A DNA stretch of 64,000 nt from Polynucleobacter sp. UK-FUSCHL-C3. Lineage in GTDB: Bacteria > Pseudomonadota > Gammaproteobacteria > Burkholderiales > Burkholderiaceae. The notes under the pieces are model-generated. The model did not search any database and was not told the DNA's origin. It saw only the letters and a list, made by a program, of their open reading frames with translations. Positions 1 to 9,000 of the stretch are shown here, piece by piece. The translations under genes were made by a program, and so were the position numbers. Every line of letters begins with the position of its first letter. Position 1 is the first letter of the stretch. The stretch covers positions 372,001 through 436,000 of the forward strand of contig NZ_CP099959.1 in assembly GCF_040409815.1 (NCBI RefSeq), in the 5' to 3' direction.

Positions 1-3000
1 GCACGATATTTGGTAAACACGCAAAAACTAGCCTGCGTTAATTGGGTTGGCTATCAAAGCAATAAAAAGCTAGATACAGTGAGATTACAAGCAGGTTCAG
101 AGATTACCGACAAGATTCCATCTAGCCGAATAGCTAAAGTGGATATTAACGAGCCAATTGCTATTGTTGGAATGAGCGGTCAATATCCTAAAGCCCCTGA
201 TCTCCAGAAATTTTGGCAAAACCTTACTCAGGGTATAGATGCTGTTTCCGAAATACCCATGGATAGATGGCCGCTCCAAGATTTTTATAATCCTGATTCC
301 TCTAAAGCAGTTGAGAGTGGTCAAAGTTACTCTAAGTGGGGCGGCTTTCTTGAGGATTTTGCAAAATTCGACCCATTATTTTTCCGTATTGCACCACGTG
401 ATGCTCTTGCAATGGATCCGCAAGAGCGTTTATTTTTAATGAATGCTTGGGCTGCCTGTGAGGATGGGGGATATACGCGTTTACGTTTTGCACAACAGCA
501 TGATTCGCGTGTGGGCGTATTTGTTGGAATTACGAAAACAGGTTATGCCCTATATGAACCATTTCTTACCGAAACGGGCACCACAGTTCGTCCCAGTACG
601 TCTTTTAGTAGTGTTGCTAATCGAGTTTCGCATGTGTTTGATCTCAATGGTCCCAGCATGCCTATTGATACCATGTGCTCCTCTTCGCTTGTTGCAATTC
701 ATCAAGCATGTGCTAGCCTGTATTCAGGTGAGTGCGAAATGGCAATTGCTGGAGGCGTCAATCTATACCTGCATCCCTCTAATTATATTGAGCTTAGCGC
801 GTCAAGGATGCTCAGTCCCGATGGACAGTGCAAAAGTTTTGGAGATGAAGCCAATGGATTTGTGCCGGGTGAGGGGGTTGGATGTGTTTTGCTTAAACCT
901 TTGTCGTATGCTATCGCCGATGGCGATAATATTCATGCGTTGATCCGCTCGAGTGCTGTTAACCATGGCGGCAAAACAAATGGTTATACCGTTCCTAATC
1001 CTACGGCACAAAGTGAGGTAGTGCGTATAGCCTTAGATAAAGCTGGAATTGATGCACGCTCAGTTACATATATTGAGGCTCATGGTACTGGCACTGAATT
1101 AGGTGACCCAATAGAGATACAGGGATTAACAAATGCTTTCAGAGTTGATACAGCAGAATGTGGATTTTGTGCAATAGGATCAGTTAAATCGAATATTGGG
1201 CATCTCGAGGCTGCGGCTGGCATTGCAGGTCTAACAAAGATAGTTTTGCAAATGAAGCATGGCACATTAGTGCCTAGCTTACATGCAGAAAAGGAAAACC
1301 CCAATATACAGTTTTCTGAATCACCCTTTGATATTCAAAGAAAATTGCAACCTTGGTATCCAAAGGTAATCAAAATTGATGGAGTGATTAAAAATCAATC
1401 ACGTATTGCTGGCGTATCTTCTTTTGGCGCTGGAGGGACTAATGCACATCTGATCATAGAGGAATGGCCATCAAGCACATATGGTAGTCAAGATTTAAAT
1501 AGGATGTCTTTTACAGAAAATAGACTTTCACTTCCTATTCTTTTATCAGCAAAAGACTCTATAAAACTTCGTGAAATGGCATTAAATTTATTAGCTGTAT
1601 TAGAAGGGTCGGGTAGTGAAATTCAATTGCACAATACTTCTAGCATTTCTGCCGTTAGCATAAGTGAAATTGAAGCCGTAATCCAAGAGGCAATTGCAGA
1701 GATTTTGAGCGTATCAAAAGCTGATCTCAATACAGACGAACAGTTTACAGAATATGGAATTACATTGCTACATTTGCATGCAATTCGCAAAATACTTGAA
1801 AATAGATTTGGGATCGTATTAAGTAAAACTGATTTTTCTCTTTCGAGAAATATTGCTGATTTAATCAATCTTATGTCTACGATATTGACATCAAGATTGG
1901 AGAAGTCCTCTAAATTAGACTTGAGAGATATTGCCTATACTCTAGCCCATCGTGAGCAAATGACTGCTCGCCTAGGTATCGAGGCCTCTACATTGGCTGA
2001 ATTAAAAACTAAGTTAAAAGCATTCCTGGATCAAGAAATTGTAAGTGGTATTTTTATCGCCGCGCAAGAAAAGGCTTTGGTAGCATTAAATAACGATGGG
2101 GATTTTAATGACTCACTTTCACGCTTATTGACTAAAGGACGCATTGGAAAGGTCTTGGATTTCTGGGTTCAAGGTATGAGCATTGATTGGATTAATTTAT
2201 TTCCCTCCCTGCGAGGAAATATCATTTCATTGCCAACCTACCCCTTTTCTTCGGAGCAATTTTGGATTCCTTCGCCAATGAGTTATGTGTCTGTTGCTGA
2301 GTTAGTTGGAACTGCAATGGTTGATGAAGAGCACACGGCTTTATTAGCCGACAGCCTTGAGCTTCAACGCCAATTAACACTTCTCGTAAATGCGATTCTA
2401 GAAGAAATTCCTAAGGATAGAATTGTTTCTGCTTATAAGGACTGGTACCAGTCAATCAAACTTTCACTTGAGAGCAGTGAAATTGATAATCATGGTACTT
2501 TAGAGACTGCTTGGGCACTCTGGGACCAATATTCTAATACTGCACATGCCCACGGTGGACCGGTTGCTCAAATTACTCTTGCAGAAACTGTATTGCATTC
2601 TCTTCCTTCAATTCTCACAGGATCGCAGCTTGCTACAAGCATAATATTTCCAGAAGCTAATATGTCTTTGGTAGAGGCTGTTTATAAAGAAGATAGAGTG
2701 GCGAGTCGTTTTAATGTGACTCTTGGTTTAGCAGCTTGTAATTTTATAAAACAAAGATTGCGTCAAAATCCTTCTAAGCCTATACGCATTTTAGAAATTG
2801 GAGGGGGCACAGGCTCGTCTACAAGTATTTTGTGCTCAACTTTGTCACCTTTTACAGAGTCCATTGAAGAATATTTATTTACAGATATTTCACGTGCTTT
2901 TTTAATAAGAGCAGAACGCAATTTCACTGAGAATATGCCTTATTTCAAAACTGCACTATTAGATATAGAGCGACCACTGAATTCTCAGAATATAGATCTG

Positions 3001-6000
3001 GGTGCATATGATCTTGTAATTGCTTCAAATGTTCTTCATGCTACTCAGGATATGCACTCTACGCTAGCAATAGTTCGCACCGCTATGGCAGATGATGCAC
3101 TGTTATTAATAAATGAGATTAATCATGGAACCATGTTTACTCATGTTACATTTGGATTGCTTGATGGATGGTGGAAGTTTCAAGATAAACATCTCAGAAT
3201 TCCTGGCACTCCTGCATTGAATACTCAAACATGGAGAGGAATCTTAGAGTCCTCAGATTTTGAATGGGTTGCGGCAAGCCCTAATTCTGAACAGGCATTG
3301 GGGCAGCAGATTATTGCAGTTCGCGCAAAATCTAAAAATATTATTGTTGACCAATCTAAAGTAACAGCAATAGATAAGGAAGGTTTTAAGAAATCTAACT
3401 TTTCACCAGATATAACAACCGTACCATCTGGCAGTCAATTGATTGACAGCTTGGAACAACAATATCAATTCAGTGGTTTAAGAGATGCAATTTTGAATTC
3501 TCTCAGTGAGACCCTTAATATCGCTAAATCATCAATAGATACTCAATTATCTTTTGCTGATTACGGTCTTGACTCCATTCTTGCAGTTGAGCTTGCACAA
3601 AAATTACGAACAAGCCTAGGGATAGACCTTGAGGTTACACGATTATTTGACTTCTCTAGTGTTAAACAGCTTGAATCTTTTATCGGTAGTGAATATGCAG
3701 ATACTTTAAGTAAGCCAACTCTTGCTGTTCAGGCGTTTACCAATAATTATGATCTAAGTAGCAAACCTAGCGATTTTGTTGATGAAATTTCCCCGAAGAA
3801 AGTTCCCAGTACTAATAATGAAAAAATTGCCAGCCCAATTTCTCTCTCTTTAAAGCGTGAGCCTATAGCTATAGTAGGGATGAGTGGTCGTTTTTCAGGA
3901 TCTAAAAATGTTGAAGAGCTATGGGCGCATTTGTTAGCTGGACATGATTTAGTGACCCCTGTTTCTCGCTTTGATCTTTCGTCTTTCTATAAAGATGCTT
4001 CATTAGGATCTTATTGTGACCGTGGGAGCTTTATTGATGGCGTTGATAAATTTGACCCTGTTTTTTTCTCTATTTCTGGTCTTGAGGCCACCTATATGGA
4101 TCCTCAGCAAAGGCTTTTTCTTGAAGAAGCGTGGAAGACTTTAGAGAGTGCGGGACATGCAGGTTTAGATATGATCGGACGCCGCTGCGGTGTATTTGTT
4201 GGATGCAGCTCAGGTGATTATCAAGAGCTATTTGCTTCTCAGCCACCAGGACAGGCATTTTGGGGAAACACCAGCTCACTGATCCCGGCTCGTATTTCTT
4301 ATTTTCTTGATTTCAAAGGTCCTGCGATAGCAGTAGATACTGCTTGTTCGAGTTCACTAGTAGCGGTTCAATTGGCCTGTCAGAGTATATGGAGTGGTGA
4401 ATCTGAAATGGCCTTAGCTGGCGGAGTCTTTGTACATTGCACTTCGCGTTTTTACCGTTATGCAAATCAAGCTCAAATGCTATCTTTAAGTGGTCGTTGC
4501 GCAGCATTTGGAAATCATGCCGATGGTATTGTTCCAGGAGAGGCTGCAGCTGCAGTATTGCTGAGACCTTTAGCGGACGCCCTGGCAGATGGCGATAATA
4601 TTTTGGGTGTAATTGCAGGTGTTGGTACAAATCAGGATGGCACAACCAATGGTATAACTGCGCCAAGTGGAGTTTCACAAGAGCAATTATTACGACAAAT
4701 ATATTCTGAGTTTAATATTAATCCTGCTGAAATCAGTATGGTTGAGGCTCACGGAACCGGCACCCCTTTAGGGGACCCAATTGAATTTTCAGCTCTGGAT
4801 AGAGTGTATACATCTAGCTCTTCACATAAGCATTATTGTGCTCTTGGGTCAGTAAAATCAAACTTAGGTCATGCCACTACTGCGGCTGGCATTACAGGTT
4901 TAATTAAAGTATTGCTAGCCATTAAGCATGAACGAATTCCGCCTACAATTCATTTAAATGGCCTTAATCCTGCTATACACCTGGAAAATAGTGCTTTTTA
5001 TCTAAACGATAAGTCGATTGAGTGGGGCCCATCATCTGAGGCTAATCGACTTGCTGCAATTAGCTCATTTGGATTTAGTGGAACAAATGCACATCTTGTT
5101 ATTCAAGAGCCACCACCATTAGAGGCCCATGAGAATCTCCGTCCTGCCTATTTAATAGCACTCTCAACACGGAGTGAGGCACAACTTAAGCAGTACGCTA
5201 AGGATTTACTTGAGTTTTTAGAGCTTACTCAGGTATCTAACTGTGCAGATCTTGCATTTACATTGCTCGCTGGTCGGCGGCCCCTTTCTCATAGACTTGC
5301 AATAGTAGCGACAAGTCTTGATGACTTACGTACCAAATTATATCAATGGCTTAATAATGGTTCTGCATCTGGCGTAGAGATGAGATTGATTGAGTCTGAA
5401 TTAGATGAAGAGCCATCAGATCTCGAGAGTGCAAATACTATCATTCAGAAAATACGTAACTACACGCTTCTAGAGAATGAAGAATATTTAAACTGCTTGA
5501 AGCAGTTGGGTGAACTCTTTTTGAGGGGTAGCAAAGCTAGATTAGATTTGCAATTCGATCAATCCAAGCATCGGCGATTAGCTCTCCCAACATATCCTTT
5601 TAAGTCGGATCGTTATTGGGTAGGTGGGGACGTCCCCGTTAATGATTTTTTTCCAATTATCAAACAAGGTAATAAAAATTCAAGAAATCAAAATATTTAT
5701 CTAGATTTGAAACAATCAGGCTTAGAAAACACATCGACTGAGTTAGTAAGAAAAAAAGTGCTATTGCAACCCATTCAGGAGTCTGATGAAGGTAGGGGGT
5801 TATTTTCAATATCCAGGGCCCCTGACCGTGAGGGCATTCGACACCTGATCACTGATGGCTCTTGGTCTGCAGAATTTCAAGAGGCGCTTGTTAGGGAATT
5901 AGAAATTGCAGGTCGGAACGAAGCTATTAAAGCTGTTTTCATCAACGCTAATTCCTCATGGAATGATTCTGGCCATTTTTCGGTAATTAAAAATAGATTA

Positions 6001-9000
6001 CCTAAACCTACCTTCGAATGTTCAATTCCAATTGTTGCAGCTGTTAAGGGTGGGGCATCAGGCAGAGGATTAATGTTTCTATTGCTCTGCGATTTTGTAA
6101 TATTAGATAGCCATGGACAATATGGCTTTCCTCCATTAGACATAACTGAAGATTTCGAATTTTTTCAACGGTACTTAGATGTCAATATTGCAAAGAGAAT
6201 CTTAGGAAATAGTGCCTTCATGACTGGTTTAGAATGCCAGTCCTGTAGAACGGGGATGATTGCAGTTGATCAAAATCAAATGAGTGATTATGCACTTGAG
6301 ATCATTCATCATTTAGTTGCTATTCCTCGATTGTCTCTGGTTCTATTGAAGCAGCATATGAGGAAAAACTCATTTGAGTTTCTTGATTTAAAAATGACCC
6401 CTCTTTCGATTCCTTTAGAGGAGTTAACATCTAATCCGCAGCATCGCCAGGAAATTTCATTAAAGACAACCGTTGTTAGTCTAGAAGTCTTTGATGATGG
6501 AGTTGCAGTGATTCATATGCGCGAGGAAAAGCAGAAAAATTCATTTAACGATGCATTAATGAATGGTTTGATAGAAGTTTTTGAACGTATATCTCAAATG
6601 CCAGAATTAAAAGTATTGGTACTTACTGGATATGGAGCTTATTTTGCTTGTGGTGGAACTCAGGAGGGCTTGGAAAGCCTTCAAAGTGGAAAATCTAAAT
6701 TTACAGATTTAAAAGTCTATACGCTTCCAATTGAATGTGAATTACCAGTTATTGCGGCAATGCAAGGACATGCTATTGGGGCTGGCTGGTCGTTAGGCAT
6801 GTTTTGTGATGAAACATTGTTTAGTTTAGAGAGTATCTATCACAGTAATTACATGCGGTTTGGTTTTACTCCTGGTGCAGGCGCAACATTCATCTTTCCA
6901 GAACGACTGGGTGATCATTTAGGTAGAGAAATATTATTTACTGCAGCAGAGTATAGAGGGCACACTCTATTAGAACGTGGCGTTGGCATAACTGCAATAC
7001 CAGGGGCGGAAGTACTAACACAAGCTCTTAAGCGAGCTCACCAGTTAGCTCGATCTTCGCGGGAAGAGCTTATTTTTCAAAAAGCTAGTAAAAGACGTTT
7101 AATTTCAGCGCGTCTTGAAGAGATATTTGTAAAAGAGTTATCTATGCATGAAAAAACCTTCATTGGAAATAGGAAGGTATTAGAAAAAATTAATCAACAT
7201 TTTTCTGAAGGCACTTCAGTAAGCATTAATGCTGATCTGTCTTTAGCTAAAAAAAGTAGTTCTAGTGGGAATGTTAATAAGAGCGACCCTTTGGATGTTC
7301 GCTCTAAGTTGCTTTCGACATTGGCCGAAGAATTAATGATTGATGTTTCAGAAATTTCAGATGCATCTGGGTTTCTTGCGCTTGGACTAGACTCAATACT
7401 AGCCGTAACTTGGATAAGAAAAATAAATCATATATTTGATTTAAATTTACCTGCAACAGTTGTTTATAGACATCCTACAGTAGGTGCATTTATTGCTCAT
7501 ATTAAGGATTTGTCTGTCAATTTGGTGGCTGAAGAAGTCAATCTGAGCTTTCTATCAAATACAGAGTCTAATATTTCAGATGAGGCTCCTATTAATTCTT
7601 TCTTAGGCAAACTTGACGCTACCGAATGGATTCGAGATAAATTAGTTAAATCCTTGGCAAACGAACTCATGATTGATTCTACTGAGATTCGTGCTCAATC
7701 TACATTTTTAGATCTAGGTCTTGATTCTATTTTGGCACTGATTTGGGTAAGAAAAATAAATTCAATATTTGACATTAGTTTGCCAGCAACAGTTGTCTAT
7801 ATGCATCCAACGGTCAATGTACTTGCAGAACATATTGAAACGCTGATCAAAAATAATTCACTCTTATTGCGTGATGATGCACTCACAAATCAGAATACTC
7901 ATGAAACATTACAAGCCGAAAAGTTCAATGCATTGTTTGAGTTAGACTCTCAACTTAAGAGTATCAATACCCAAGAAAAATTTGAACCTGAGGATTTGAA
8001 TAGACACAAATCATTGCCGAAATTTATAAATCGTGAGTCTTCAGATGCCATTGCTATTATTGGTGCCTCGGGGAGGTTTCCCAAAGCCTTAAATCTTGTA
8101 GATTTCTGGAAAAATATTAGCTCTGGACGAGATTGCATTGAGGAGGTCCCATTTGATCGATGGGATGTTTCTAAATACTATGATTCTGATCCAACTGCAA
8201 TAGAAAAATCTTATTCTAAGTGGATGGGTAGCATCGATGATATTGATAGATTTGATGCTGATTTCTTCAACATCAATCCACGTGAAGCAGAGTTGATGGA
8301 TCCACAGCAGCGTTTATTTCTTCAGCATGCCTGGCATGTAATTGAAAACGCTGCTATTTTACCCTCAGAATTAGCAGGTTCCCAATGCGGTGTTTTTGTA
8401 GCCAGCGGAAATAGTGGTTATTCTGAACTAGTTAAAGCGCGAAATGCTTATAGCTTAATAGGAAGCTCTGGCTCTATTTTGGCTGCGCGAATTGCTTATA
8501 TTTTAGATCTTCACGGCCCATGTATCTCTATTGATACCGCATGCTCAAGTTCTCTTGTTGCAGTTACTCAGGCATGTAATAGTCTTTTGCTCGGCGAAGT
8601 TGATCTTGCCATAGCTGGAGGTGTATGTATATTGATTGGGCCTGATATGCATATTGACACTTCAAAAGTGGGTATGCTATCCCCTGAAGGACGTTGTTTC
8701 CCTTTTGATAGCAGGGCTAATGGTTTTGTGCCTGGTGAAGGTATTGGTGTTGTGCTGCTAAAACGTTTGGCCGATGCTGAACGAGATGGAGATCCGATCC
8801 GTGGAATTATCCGAGGCTGGGGTGTCAATCAAGACGGCAAAACAAACGGCATCACTGCACCAAATCCACAGGCACAGAGTCGTTTAATTGGGGATATTTA
8901 TAATAAATTCTCCATTGATCCCGCCACAATTAGCCTAATTGAAGCGCATGGGACCGGTACAGCGCTTGGTGATCCCATTGAGATTGAAGGATTAAGTGAA

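Noticed and set aside
8568..8828. Many open frames inside the PKS genes on the other strand, for example the 86-codon minus frame here
   Set aside because: They are shadows of the PKS frame: no ribosome binding sites, compositions that mirror the coding strand and no family resemblance.
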